A DNA stretch of 64,000 nt, taken from contig CM055109.1 in NCBI GenBank assembly GCA_029204225.1, positions 22,470,422 through 22,534,421 of the forward strand, written 5' to 3'. Made by a program: the position numbers and the translations under genes. Below the pieces are notes generated by a model. It was not told the DNA's origin, made no database searches, and worked only from the letters and a program-made list of their open reading frames with translations. The DNA is from Diphasiastrum complanatum (lineage: Eukaryota > Streptophyta > Lycopodiopsida > Lycopodiales > Lycopodiaceae). Positions 1-12,099 of the stretch are shown piece after piece; positions within the stretch are counted from its first letter, which is position 1, and every line of letters starts with the position of its first letter.

Positions 1-1189
1 CACCCACTTCAGCTAGATGGTAAATGTATCGTGTCTTGAGCACAGTAGTGGTTGTGTGCGCTTGGCTTCAATTAAGCATGTGGTCATGTTCCCTTGGATT
101 CAATCGGGGAAGTAACTATAGTCTCTTGTCCAGGCTTCAACTGGTTTTGGTTTTAAAATAAGTCACAGTAGAAACATCCTTTGTAAATGGATCTTGATTA
201 CCTAACATAACTAGGCTACAAATGTTAATGATGTCAACAAGAGGTTACATCACGTTAGTAGCAAAAGAGCTATGTGCTAACCTTTATGTAGTTCAGATTT
301 AGTTCAAGATTCAGAGCCTGCAAATGCATATTCATGACTTCAATAGGTTTTATGATCATTTTTGTCAAAAACCACCACAATTTTTTATATTGTAATTTTC
401 TATATACAAGTTCTATCTTGATTTAGTGACAATTCTACATCAACATGCAATCAAGGTTTCATTTCACAATTTGCATTCACAATGAATCGCTTTTTGTAAT
501 TTCACTTCTCGATTTCCATTTTCAAGATTTTGTGATTTTAGGTCATTGTAACATAGTTTGATGATGATTGATAGTTCGTGATCAAATATCTATTGGAAAT
601 TTTGATTCCACTCCAAACCCTTTCTGTCACAAATACGATGCTATCAAATTCGAGCACAATTCAAATATCTGCATTGATACCCCGGCAATATTCGAATTTT
701 TGCAAAAGAGATAAAAATTCAAGTTTCTACAATTTTCACTTGGGATTCGAGCAGCCAAGTCCACCAGATTTAAATTTCGCGCCTTAACCCAATTCTAATT
801 TCCAGGTAATTGGACCATCACTCAATTCAAATTTTATTTGAATCATATTCAAACAATCTTCAAATTTTATTTGAACAATATTCGAATCAAACTCAAATAT
901 CTTCGATTTGAATTTCATTCAAACAATATTCATCAGACTCGAACATCGTTGATTCAAACTTCATGATGAATTTTAGCAGCAAAATGAATCCCAATCATAT
1001 CTAAAAGTGATGGAGAATGCACATTTGACTGAGATCCAAACTATGAGCTAGAATCAAAACTAGTTGAGAAAACTAGCTTACTTAACTCCGCAATTGGCAC
1101 ATAGATTTAATCCAAAACATAATCTGATACTACAACAAGCTTGGCTGACCTGTAAACAAGTTTAGTACCTTCCAATCAATGCAATTAAT
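1..1189. other. AT-rich stretch without a recognisable gene
   Basis: No reading frame here resembles a known protein. Between about 820 and 960 the AT-rich sequence repeats an imperfect self-complementary motif of the type TTCAAATTTTATTTGAA, with several decayed copies of TTCAAACAATATTC beside it. It could be the edge of an old transposon or simple local repetition. No promoter or RNA gene is visible. Confidence 0.5.
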
Positions 1190-2290
1190 GCTTAAGATCA
1201 CTCATAAAACAATGATAGTCCACAAGCAACCTTTTGATCCAAAGCACCTCCTTGGTTGGGGTTGTTAGAGCCTTGTACTCGGCCTCGATTGATGATAGTG
1301 ATTGTTTCTTCTTTCTTTGATATCCAAGAAACTACACCTTCTCCAATGAAAGTTGCCAAGGCACTTGTTGATCTTCTATCCTTGTTGTCCCCTACAAGAT
1401 CTAAAACACTAAAAGCATGCAAATTAATGGAGTCACAACTATGAAGGATTTCAAAGTTGAGTGTACCCGAGATATATCTCAATACTCTCTTGATGGATAA
1501 CTAATGGATCTTGCAATTTTTGGCTTAGCTTGCAAAAACTATAGCAAAGACCAGGTCTAGTTATGGTTATCCAAATTAAGGAGCCAATTTCCTATAAAGA
1601 GTGATTTCCTTGAAAGATCTTTCATCCTCTTTATTGGTGACTTTTACATCATGCTCTATGCATGTTAAATCTATTGAGTAATGAAAGAGCATACTTGGAT
1701 TGACAAATGAAAACATAACCTTAAGTTCTAAGTACTTCCATACCCAAAATTAAGTGAAAATAGCTGAGGTCTACCATCTTAAAATCCTTTGATAGATCTT
1801 GCTTGGTTTTTTCAATCACTTCTATGTCGTCTCCACTAAGTATGCTATCATCAACATAAAGCAACCAAAGTACAATGCCTTTTTCACTAAATCTTATGTA
1901 CAAGGTAGGATTATACTCACTAGGAGTAAATCCAATAGAGATGTGAAAGATATTGAGTCTTGTATTCCAAGATTTAGAAGCTTGCTTCAAGCCATACAAG
2001 CTTCTCTTGAGATGGCACACCTTGTCTTCCATCACTTGATTTATGAAACCCTTGGGCTGCTCCATGAATATGTCCTCATCCAAATAACCATTTAGAAATG
2101 CATATGACACATCCATTTGAAACATTAACCAACCAAAGTGCAAAGCAAGAGCAATGATTATTCTTATGGTGATCATCTTTTGGCAAGGTCTCGTCCATAG
2201 GTAGATCAACAAGCATCCAAGTATTATTTTCAATCAATGCATTGTATTCGTCACACATAGCTTGAAATCATTCATAATGTATGGAAAGAA
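1190..2290 (-). pseudogene. Ty1/copia pol relic (reverse transcriptase and RNase H)
   Basis: Read on the minus strand, about 2258 to 1720 encodes the copia-type reverse transcriptase. It starts with the EYNALIENNTWMLVDLP block, continues through QMDVSYAFLNGYLDEDIFMEQP and SLYGLKQASKSWN, and reaches the catalytic LLYVDDS. From about 1500 to 1198 follow RYISGTLNFEI, the DNKDRRSTS block and VSWISKKEETI, the hallmarks of copia RNase H. The stretch between them reads only in broken pieces. Frameshifts and stops separate the blocks, and no LTR, integrase or gag is recognisable nearby. This is a dead internal fragment, older than the open copia element at the right end of the window. Confidence 0.88.
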
Positions 2291-3036
2291 CTAGATGCAT
2301 TTTAAAGAAGATACACACACAAGGAGGATTGAATAGGTTCTATATAGGTAAGGTGAAATAATACATGTGTTTTCCTTGCTCAATCTACTTGCTACAAGCC
2401 ACTACAAATGTCCTACTTTGAGCTTTTTTTCTACTTCTAGTAGTGCCATCAACTACTTATTCTTCTGCTTCAACTACTTGTATCCTGGAGTGAATTCCAT
2501 ACAATTGTACTGTCCTAGTCATAGTGTTCGATGACTTTGCTCTTGTTGCAACCAATCTTGTTGGTTACTTAGTGTTATACTAGATCAACACTAAAATTTG
2601 TAGAATGTAGACTTCGTGTACACCATCAGCTTGATCAACATTCAGATTTTCAGGAATGATCTAAGAAACATGGATTATTGAAGATGACATTGGTGATAGT
2701 AAAGCTTTGATCTTATATTCGTGCTTGACTTTCCTGCATCTTCAACATTATGGCCATCCATATAATCGAACTTAAAAAAATATTTGGGTCCTTTACAATC
2801 ATTATGTTCAATTTGTGACATGTATGAGAAAAGGTTATTTTTCTAATGCATGTGGAGAAGTTCACTATACCTTATAGATTGATAATTCACTATCACCTTA
2901 TAGCTTGACACCTATTGCATAGTTAGTGTTGCTGATAAGTGTTGCTACAAGAGCATTCTAATTCAAAATCTCAATTATGTGTAAGAAACCAAAAACATAT
3001 AAGCAATTAATACTGAGTGTACAACCTTTGAATTAT

Positions 3037-3040
<4 letters not shown>
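2291..3040. other. Unassigned interval
   Basis: No coding region, RNA or clear repeat is recognisable between the copia relic and the (GA)n tract. It could include the decayed integrase or leader of that relic, but I cannot show this. Confidence 0.4.

Positions 3041-3116
<76 letters not shown>
3041..3116. repeat. (GA)38 microsatellite
   Basis: Uninterrupted GA dinucleotide tract of about 76 bases, one of at least ten long AG/CT tracts in the window. Confidence 0.98.
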
Positions 3117-3120
<4 letters not shown>

Positions 3121-3241
3121 TTCATTGGGTTTAAGTTCACTTATTTGGAGGACTTGAAATTACGTAGCTTGAAGATATTTGTCAGTCTATTGTATACCTG
3201 CATTTTTTGTCAACAAGCTTGTTGTAACCAATAAATGTGAA

Positions 3242-3295
3242 AGTTGATCAAGTGTTGTGAATTATGCCAGTTGATCAAGTGTTGTGAATTACGTC
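3242..3295. repeat. Two tandem 27 bp units
   Basis: A 27 bp unit beginning AGTTGATCAAGTGTTGTGAA occurs twice in direct succession (3242-3268 and 3269-3295). The copies differ only near the unit end. Confidence 0.9.
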
Positions 3296-3466
3296 TCCAA
3301 TCGATGTGTATCCTACATTGCCATACAAAGACGCAACTTTATATTAATGATCTAGCTGCAAGGTTTAGGTTGCCATCCATTTGTGGCAACCCTTGAACCA
3401 TCAAACGCCATCTGCCAATGGATACTTTGTGCTATGAACCATATATAAGTGAGTGTAAAGATAAGG

Positions 3467-3471
<5 letters not shown>

Positions 3472-3559
<88 letters not shown>
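3472..3559. repeat. (TC)44 microsatellite at the left edge of the LINE
   Basis: Uninterrupted TC tract of about 88 bases. LINE-like sequence starts directly after it, and the LINE 3' end runs into another TTTC/TC tract at 8623, so the element lies between TC tracts in the same orientation. Confidence 0.95.
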
Positions 3560-3562
<3 letters not shown>

Positions 3563-3787
3563 CAAGGTGCTCCATCTCGCTGATCCAGAGTGCTCCATCG
3601 CCCCCCCCCCTCTCTCTCTCTCTTTCTCTCCCTGCGATGGCCTCCCTCCCTAGGATGGCTGTTGTGACTGCCTCCCTCTCTTGATTTCCTCCATTCACCT
3701 GAAGTCAACGTCTATCTGTAGCAAAATTCAGTTAGCAGTCCACAGACTCACTGGTTGTTGGGCTCTAAGATTTTACTCTCTCTGGAA

Positions 3788-4826
3788 ATGGCGCCCTCAC
3801 GGAAGAAGGCCAGCCCTCGCTCCACCTCTCCACGGGCCAGCCCTCCACGGCCTAATGGGCCTCCTGCTGACTTGGCGTCTCTTGCCACGTCCCCTGCTGA
3901 GATGGCAGCTGATGTGGACCTTGCTGCGTCTATTGCCTGTGTGGCAGCCATACCTGCTATACCTGCAACTGCTGTACCAGATGTACCTGCAACTGTACCT
4001 GAGGCTGAATCTGTGGCGGTAGCTGCTCCTACGCTCCATGCCAGCTCTTTCTCTAAGCCCATCCTCCCCACACCGATCAGCTCCTCACTCCTCAAGGCAC
4101 CACTACCCACAGCAAACATCCCATATACGCCCTCTAAATCCACTGAACTTTTTTCCTCCTAGCAGATTGACCAAATCAAGACAGATTTTCAGATTTTGTG
4201 GCAAGAAATCTCACAGCTGAAAGGAACGGTTGCCTCTCTGCTCAACGACAAGAATATGTTGCAGTCTAAAGTTGCATCACTAGAACAATCCATCGGAACC
4301 AAGCAAGCTGCAATTTCGGAGTCCACCACCAATATGCTAAGGGAGCTAGAAACCAAGATTGAGAAACAGCAAGAAGAGGCCCTCTCTTGGGCATCCGTTT
4401 TGAAAAAGGGCACCAAACCAAGCGCGCCTATCTCCTCGGTTATCTCAGCCACCATATCGGAAGAGAAATCTCGCCACCAAAAAGGCCACAACATTAGAGT
4501 TCGCGGGATTCCGGATACACAGGATGCCTTGGCTGAAGCCAAACGCTTTCTCGACACCACTCTCGGGCACAGGACAGATGGACTAGATACCGCATGGAGG
4601 ACCACTCGAGATGCAGCCACCACTCATTATTTGTCGTCGAGATGCTTTGCGATGCAGAGCTAAGTTACGTGGTACAACTATCTATATGGACGATGAGTCA
4701 TTTACCGCGATGGACGAGTGCGCTTTCTCAATAGCGCTCCTAGCAGCTCCCAGTGCTAGGTATTTGGGGTCCCCGGGTTCGGGAGTGCCCCGGGGCCCCA
4801 CACCATCTCCGGATTGGAGTATGTAA
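3788..4826 (+). pseudogene. LINE ORF1 (coiled coil plus RRM-type RNA-binding protein)
   Basis: The ATG at 3788 opens a Ser/Pro/Ala-rich N-terminus. Around 4205-4390 comes a heptad-like stretch (ISQLKGTVASLLNDKNMLQS and on), a likely coiled coil. The motif NIRVRGIP at about 4492-4515 is the conserved core of the L1-type ORF1p RNA-binding domain. Near 4611-4720, in a shifted frame, PLIICRRDALRCRAKLRGT and IYMDDES match the C-terminal part of the same family. There is one in-frame TAG at 4160-4162 and a frameshift near 4605. The protein family would normally coat LINE RNA. Other plant L1 lineages often carry a different ORF1, which makes this one notable. Confidence 0.72.
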
Positions 4827-7800
4827 CTGCGATGGTATACACTCATCTTCCATAGCTGGCGATCTGATTGATTTCATCACTGGCAAATATCTATTGTTTT
4901 TTATGGAGACTCACGAGAGTCATGAGAGAGGATTACCTATTTTTCTAGGATACAGATGGGATTCCGAATTCAGGCCTGAGACTAGATCCGCTAGTGGTCG
5001 AGGATTCGGAGGGGTTGCATGCCTATATAGAAAGTCTCTTCACTCGAGCATCGAGTTCATCAGACATGACGAGCATGCACGCTATATCTGGATTCGTATT
5101 GTTGGACAGGACCTTGGTTTGGACAGGGACCTCTTTATGGCGGCTTGCTACTTTCCTCCAAAGTCTTCATCCTTTGCAGAGGGCACAGGTTCACCATACC
5201 TTGATTTGTCACCTGATATTATCAGATTTGCAGAGCGAGGGCATATTTTCCTCACTGGGGATTTTAATGCTCGAACCTCCTCACGACAGTCCGAGTTTTA
5301 TGACATCACCGACCAGCTCCGCATTCATGCTCTTGACAGCGACGAGGTGGGAGTTACCAGGGTCTCAGAGGACAGCTTGGGACCTATTACCCCCTATGGT
5401 GAGCATTTGTTGCAGTTTGGAGAGGCACATGAGTTAGCCATTTGCAATGGTTTCACTTGCTAGCCAGATTCCGGCAGTTACACTTGTCATCCTCATAGTG
5501 GCGGACATAGTATTGTGGACTATCTCATGGGATCACCATCCTCCATACCTCTCATCTATGATTTTCACATCTCCCCCACCACTCTCTCTGATCACTCCTT
5601 TCTCTCCTTCGCTATCGGCCGCCTCCCACCCCCTCAGTTATCCTCACATCCCCTGCTTACCCGGGCACCCAGGTATACATTCAGCTCTTTATACGCACCA
5701 GTCTATCAGAAAATTCTTACCTCCCTACTCCATTCGTTTCCGCACGATAGTACACTCGAGACTCAAGCAACTTTCCTTAGCACCTCTCTTCATGTTGCTG
5801 CTTCTCTAGCTTTTCCATCTAAGGCCCATAAAGGCAAACACACACGTCCCTCGTTGCTACGCCCTGCACACCCCCCATGGTATGATACCGAGTGTAACTC
5901 TCTTCATCATCTTGTCACCCATGCACGCAGTCATGAACCTCACCTCCTTCGCTATGCTCAACGTTCTTACCATTGCACACTCCGTCGGAAAAAGCGTGCT
6001 TATGATGACTCTGAAGGAAAACGCCTCATCCTTCTTTTCAGTTCTTCTTCAAGCACCTTTTGGCGTGAGTTTACCCCTCGTACTCCACCACCCCTCCTGG
6101 AAGACCTTCGCAAATGGACCGACTACGCTACCAGTCTATATACCATACCTACTGACGCACCTATCTCTATCTCCCATCGTCCCTCTGAGTTCACCTTCTT
6201 CACCGCTGACATGGTACTTGCGGCCATCAAGAAAATGAAATCCCATAAAGCTAGAGAGATTGAAGACCTTGAGTCTGAACTCCTAATCCATGCTACCGAC
6301 CTCCTTGCTCCCACACTAGCCACTCTTCTCAATTCCGTCGTTGTTGGCTTCTCTTCATCCTGGTGCACCAACATCATCCATCCTATCCATAAAAATGGTG
6401 ATCCCATGATTCCTGGTAACTACCGCACTATCATGATTGGGCATGCTCTCTCGAAGCTCTATGGTACCATACTCCAGTCTACAGTGAGTTTAGAGGCGGA
6501 ATCGAAGAGATTACATGCATTGGGACAGGCAGGTTTCCGGGCTCGTTACTTTACCACTGACCATATTTTCACACTTAGAGCTTTGATTGAGGAAGCTTAG
6601 TACAGGAAAAAAAGGGTTTATTGTTGTTTTGTGGACTTCAGGAAAGCCTTTGATTCTGTACCACGCTCCCTACTCATTCAGAGACTTCGGGATCTTGGTT
6701 TCTCCACGGATATTGTTCTGGCAGTGATGGCTCTTTATGAGAAGGTCTTGGGATGCTTCCGACATGGTAGTGGTATCTCTGATCACATTTGGAGCACCAT
6801 TGGGGTTTTATGGGAATGCTCTCTTTCGCCGGTTCTTTTTGGATTGTACATTGATGAGTTAGAGTGAGCCATCTCACAGTGTGGAGGAGCTGGTTGTAGA
6901 CTTGGCACCATCTTGATTGCCATTCTCTTGTATGCGGATGATGTGGTACTAGTATCCACGACCAGAGAGGGATTACAGAGGCAGCTAGATTGTTTACAGG
7001 GTTTTTGTACCAGATGGGGATTGGGGGTGAACACTGCGAAGACCAAGGTTATGGTCTTCAACACTTCTCGAGCCTTCATGCAGCGCCAGGAGCTCATGCT
7101 TGACGGACGGACCTTAGAGGTAGTTTCCTCGTATACATATTTGGGGATACTCTTTACTGGTCCTACTTTCAGCATGCGATAAGCAGCCACCACTCGACTT
7201 GGGAAGGGGCATTCCTCCCTTGTTCAGCTTGAGCGGTTCTGCTTCAGAAAGTTCATCAGAGATGCTCGCAGTAAGTGCCGACTTTTTGACACTATTGTCA
7301 CTCCCACAGCCTTGTATGCAGCAGAGACATGGTGTACAAGTCTTCCATCATCACAATGGGCCAGCATTTCACCCGTATGATTCGAGCGAAGTCCTCAGTT
7401 CCGCACGAGATTCTTCTTGCAGAGTTTGTCACTCCACCCATTCAGATAGCTGCAGCATTCCAGCTCATCGCATATATTCAGAGAGTTCAGAATCTACCAG
7501 ATGCAGACACGAGATATACATGGGCCTCACTTGCCTCCTCACACTTCCTTCATGACCAGGGCTACCGACTGTCATGGTTCTCACAGGCATCCCATTTCCT
7601 CCTTGATTCCTTTTGCATATCCATCACAGAGCTCCTCTCAGGCACCCACCAGTATATCAGGCGCTTCTTATATAGAGCATACCTCGACCGTACTTGGAGG
7701 CGACAACTGGGGGTTAAACCCGCCTATTACTGGACTCACTTCATTGAGCTTGACATGGTAGGGTTCCCAGTTTTGCCATACTATTCGGACTCGGGATTGT

Positions 7801-8179
7801 CACACAGCCTCAGATTTACATTGGGACAGCTCCGTGTATCATCACATCAGTTGGCTATTGAGACTGGGAGATTCTAGGGTACCCCGAGAGAGGAGCAAAT
7901 TTGTCAGTTTTGTTCCCTGGATGAGGTGGAGTCAGAGGAGCACTTTATCTTTAGATGCCCGATGTATTACGAGATCAGAGGGAGATATCACTGTCTGTTT
8001 CGTGATTCGCCTGTCACCCTATGATCCCTCCTAGCCTATGAGGACTCTCGATGTGCCACTCTCATGATACAAGAGATGTTTATTCTACGACAGGGCCTAT
8101 GTCAGACAGCCCAACGGAGTCATATTTCTCAGCCGCATATCACCTCTTTCTTCTCCCAAGAGAAGAGGACGAGATTTAG
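4753..8179 (+). pseudogene. LINE ORF2 (endonuclease, reverse transcriptase, zinc finger)
   Basis: One frame can be followed from 4753 to about 7340. The endonuclease shows VCNCDGIHSS, the FMETH block and LTGDFNA, then SGSYTCHPHSGGHSIVDYL and SDHSFLSF. The reverse transcriptase follows: PIHKNGDPMIPGNYRTI, AGFRARYFTTDHIF, VDFRKAFDSVPR and the catalytic YADDVVLVS at about 6931. After a frameshift near 7340 the C-terminal part continues, ending in a zinc finger (ICQFC, then EEHFIFRCP) at about 7896-7970. In-frame stops lie at 5461 (TAG), 6598 (TAG), 6865 (TGA), 7180 (TAA), 7875 (TAG) and about 8022 (TGA). The first four are each one C-to-T change from a Gln or Arg codon. The product is not made intact. 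Confidence 0.88.
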
Positions 8180-8622
8180 TATTTGATGAGGATGAGGATG
8201 ATGGTGACTTACATTACATGCCCACCGAGATCAGAGACAGTGTTCTACTCATACTCATGTTGCTGCACGAGCTACCCGACTTATCATGAGGAGACCTCAT
8301 CTTCCTAGACGACGTCATCGACCACCAGCAGTCGTTCATGCTGCATCCCGTATTACATCCTTTTATAGCACCAGCGAGACAGGGTTGGATGATAGTGTCA
8401 TACCGTATTCATGACAATTAGCAGTATATATGGTCCCACATGTTTCATATATCATCGCATCCTTTTTCGGTTTCAGCTTTTAGTTTCAGATCATAGCAAT
8501 TAGATTTGTATTTCTGTTATAGTCTTGGAGACGTTTCATACACTCCTACGGTTACTACATACTTGACATGTACATTTACTAGTGTTATATGCCTTTTGGC
8601 ATGGAAAAGACATTAATAAAGC

Positions 8623-8632
8623 TTTCTTTCTT

Positions 8633-8705
<73 letters not shown>

Positions 8706-8816
8706 TGAAATCTCCCTCTCATATGCAGTTCCCTCTCTCATGAAATCTCAAGTGCATATGAGAGAGAGAGAGAGAGAGATCTCACGAGAGAAAGATAGTG
8801 TATACGAGGAGATTTC

Positions 8817-8906
<90 letters not shown>
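8623..8906. repeat. Palindromic microsatellite cluster downstream of GEX1
   Basis: In order: TTTC/TC repeat (to 8688), AC repeat (8689-8705), ATGAAATCTCC and unique sequence, then GGAGATTTCAT, GT repeat (about 8820-8878) and GA repeat (8879-8906). The right half is the reverse complement of the left half, so the block could fold into a hairpin of well over 100 bases per arm. It ends 34 bases before the GEX1 stop codon, so it would lie in the GEX1 3' UTR. Confidence 0.9.
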
Positions 8907-8909
<3 letters not shown>

Positions 8910-8940
8910 TGTTGTCTACCTTTGAGGTCAAGTTTATTGT

Positions 8941-11347
8941 TCATGTGAATCTCTCGTTGCGAAACTTGTAGCTACGCCTAACTCTTTGACTGCTGTTAGT
9001 TTCTGGAAATGGCAGATATTGTGGTGGTGGCTCATAGTCAGGATCATCAGAATCATCCGATTCTGCAAATTTTTGACCCAAAATACCTGCTGAAAGTCTC
9101 AAACATCTATAAAACTAAAATATGCAGGAGGTTCTGAATTCAGCAAAAAAATCCAATGCATTAGATTATCATATAATGATGACTATGACAAGAAAGACAT
9201 TACCATCTGATTGACGTAGTTGGATTGAAGAAGCTACTTTGTAGTTACCAATCGAAGGAGATAATTCTGTTTGGATATCCAGATTGCATATACGGCTTTT
9301 CAATATGTTTTCCAGGAGGTGTTGTATATCATAAACAATAGCACGGTTCATTGCATGATAGTCTCTGTATACATCTCCCAACTTTGCCATGATCAGATGA
9401 GCCACTTGCTTAATTTTAATGATCTGACATGAAGATTTTATCTTGGTGACAGGACACACTGAGGATTTCAATTCATGACAAAGAGATGAAAATTCTTGAC
9501 CTGATGAAGTTTATCAGCAGAAGGAATCTAGATCCTCACTTGTATGTGAAGAAACAATAGAAAAGAAAGAAGATCGATAGGCCTGCATAACCTTTCCGCA
9601 TCCAAGGCCTTATGCAATTCCAACTTGGGAAATATTGTAAAAGACAGAGCTCAACCGCCCAGATGAAAAATAAACCTTGCAAGTTAGTTATATCATCAGC
9701 ACGGAAAACAATAAACTATGCATGGAAAACAAGCATAGGAACTATGACCGTTAACCTTTTAGAAAAAGTTTCTTTGAACTTTTTTGCACTACATATGTAA
9801 GCAATGAAAAAAGTATGAACTAGTTTCTTTGCTTGACAATGGAAAGCAAAAAGCAGCAAAAAATCTGTAGTAGATTCTAGACAAGCTTTACCACAGTACA
9901 AGGGAATTCGTGCTCTTGCAGTTTCATTTGTGACAGTAACCATCATGATTATAATCACTGCTAGTGAATAGAACAAAATTGTTATCAGTGCTCGGGCCTC
10001 AAACACAAAAAAATTGTACAAGGTGACAAGCTGCTCAATCGACTTGTAGATAACATTTTGCTTGGCCACAAAATCCTCCTGCATTTGGTCAAAGAGATAG
10101 GAGGATATAGTTGATAAGAATCTTGAATACACCGAATAAAATCAGCAGTCATGCAAGAAAAAGCTTCGAAGAGAGATGACCTACCTGAGCACTCAAAGTG
10201 GAAATAGAATCCTCTAGCAAAACCTTGTTCTTTGAATCCAATTCCTTTTGCCATTTTTGAAATTCAAGGTGATTCTTCCTTGACTCATTTGCAATTGCTT
10301 GAAGAGAGGTACTGCTCTCTTCAAAGGCTGTCTCTTGTAGCTTGTGAAGACTATCCATGCCCTGTAATGCAACCTGTTGCCCAGCCAACAGCTCTTCCTG
10401 CCCAGCCAAACTTTTCACTACATTCTCTTCAATATCATCAGCTTTATTTACTAGGCTGACTACCTCTCTTGCAAAAGCGTCTGCCAGCAACTTCTGTTCA
10501 TGTGCAATCTTTTCCTGCTGTTCAAAGAGCTGTTCTTGGAATAATGTCACATCTTCCAGCTGTTCATTCATCTCAGCTGCATACACTTTCAACATTCCAA
10601 TCCTTTCGGCAATGCTTTCCTGCATTTTCTCTACATTCTCTTGAAGGGCAGCATGTTCATCTTGCATCGCCCTTTGGACATCAATGGTGTCAGCAGACTT
10701 TGCAAATATGGCTTCAGAGCTTCTTTGCATGTTCTTCAGCCTGCTCGCCACCATTTGAGCTGAGTTCTTGAGATCATTCACCACATTCTCTGTCTCAAGC
10801 TTGAATGCTTCACTCCTTAAATAGCAAAGATAGAATTCTCGTATTCAGAAATAGTTACCTTCTAAAGAATAAATTTTCCAAACAGATCTCTTGAGACACA
10901 AAAAAACACTACCAAACTATAAAACGAAATTTCATCAGCTACATATTTTGCAACACTCCGACATGTCGGTAATACTTAACGTCACTGCCTTTGCAAAGAG
11001 TATTACTGGAAATGCAGGATGGTTTCAAGCAAAGTATACTTGCTAAATTTTATATATGTCCAGGACAACCAGCAAAAAAGAAATTACTAATGCCTACATT
11101 GTTTTGAATTCCATCTTTTTGAGCTGGGTATATGCCGCCTTTACACACTAACTTAGGATTTGGCTCAACTTGCCAGAGTTTGAAACAAGATCCACAAGAT
11201 CAGCAAATGAAGTTTCAAATCTAGGTGTGCATGGGCTGGTAGTTCCTCTTGCATAACAACAGATTGCTTCCAGGCAGGAAGGTTAGAGTAATTTTCAAAT
11301 TTGCCATTTGGGTCTCTAAGTGCAGATAATTTGCCTAATATTCATGG

Positions 11348-11445
<98 letters not shown>

Positions 11446-11951
11446 CCCAACTGAATATGGTGGCACATTTCTGCAGAATTGATGAAGAAAGCAAGAAGAA
11501 TTCTGCTGGTGTGATCATTCAGACTTTCCACGCACTCTCTCACAGGAATATCTGCATTGCAGGACGGCAATGGCGCCTGCCCAGAAACTCTCAGAAAGCA
11601 ATCAGTGAACCACAGTGCCATCCTCATCTTCTTCTCCTCATGCTGCAGCACATCTCTGCAACTTAAGAATAGGCTTTTGTAGGCTGCATGCCAGCAGGAG
11701 TGCTCTGCAGTTTGATGCTTGGCTGTCTCAACCAGCTCCCTCCCATGCGAATTGGATAAAATTTCAGTAGAATCAATGTCAAAAGAGGTGGACTTTCTCA
11801 CTGCAAGAGGGATTTTTTCTAGCTCAGGTACTTGTGGTTTCTTTTTAGAGGAAAACCAGCTGCTCGAAAAAGCTGACTGATCAGATGGAAGCTGCAGAAA
11901 CAGGAGCAGAAGGACCGAGGCAGCTGCTGCGAAGCGCCGAGTGATGCACAT
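8941..11951 (-). CDS. GEX1: GEX1/Brambleberry-type nuclear fusion protein
   Basis: The GEX1/Brambleberry/Kar5 family acts at the nuclear envelope in nuclear fusion during fertilisation. Exons on the minus strand: 11951-11452, 10815-10185, 10078-9892, 9675-9540, 9364-9204, 9086-8941. All introns are GT-AG, phases join cleanly, and the total is 586 codons plus stop, close to the length I recall for Arabidopsis GEX1. Residues 1-27 are a signal peptide. The Cys-rich domain has Cys at 86, 98, 118, 131, 140 and 163 (SCWHAAYKSLFLSC). Residues about 175-390 are a long coiled coil. Membrane segments lie near 404-427, 441-455 and 470-485. KDYHAMN follows the last one, and the tail is acidic and then basic (DDSDDPDYE, RRSYKFRNERF). 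The exon 6 acceptor is a CAGCAG pair, so one Ala may be added. Intron 1 carries GT/GA repeats. No lesion is visible. Confidence 0.93.
11349..11445. repeat. (TG)n(AG)n tract in GEX1 intron 1
   Basis: About 72 bases of TG repeat with one TGCG interruption, followed by 25 bases of AG repeat. The tract begins only 6 bases inside intron 1, next to the 5' splice site at 11451/11450 (transcript sense CA|GTTGGG). Translation read through this intron gives only repetitive Ser-Leu and His-Thr, which is not protein. Confidence 0.95.
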
Positions 11952-12099
11952 TCAACTGTAGTACTTGATTTGTCAGAAAATCTCCTTTCCAGTGTGATCC
12001 ATGCAGCACTGATTTGCAGATGAAAGCCAGAGTCGAGTATTCTAGATTATCGTATCCAGCGTGCCTGTTTGTTTCAATTCAGATATCTTGATCCTATCA

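Larger units (their letters stand above)
3560..8622 (+). mobile_element. L1/Tx1-like LINE, decayed, about 5.1 kb
   Basis: A non-LTR retrotransposon with the two-gene layout of the L1/Tx1 group. ORF1 encodes a coiled-coil plus RNA-binding protein. ORF2 encodes apurinic-type endonuclease, reverse transcriptase and a C-terminal CCHC-like zinc finger. The 3' end is an AATAAA signal near 8615 followed by TTTC and TC repeats, with no poly(A). The left end abuts a (TC)44 tract. Both frames are interrupted by stops and frameshifts, so it is inactive. I cannot see a classical target duplication because both flanks are TC repeat. The group assignment rests on domain order and the ORF1 type and would need a reverse-transcriptase tree. 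Confidence 0.85.

Noticed and set aside
3352-3708. Open frames of repeated Arg-Glu or Ser-Leu
   Set aside because: They are translations of (GA)n or (CT)n tracts and occur at every such tract in the window; there is no protein evidence.
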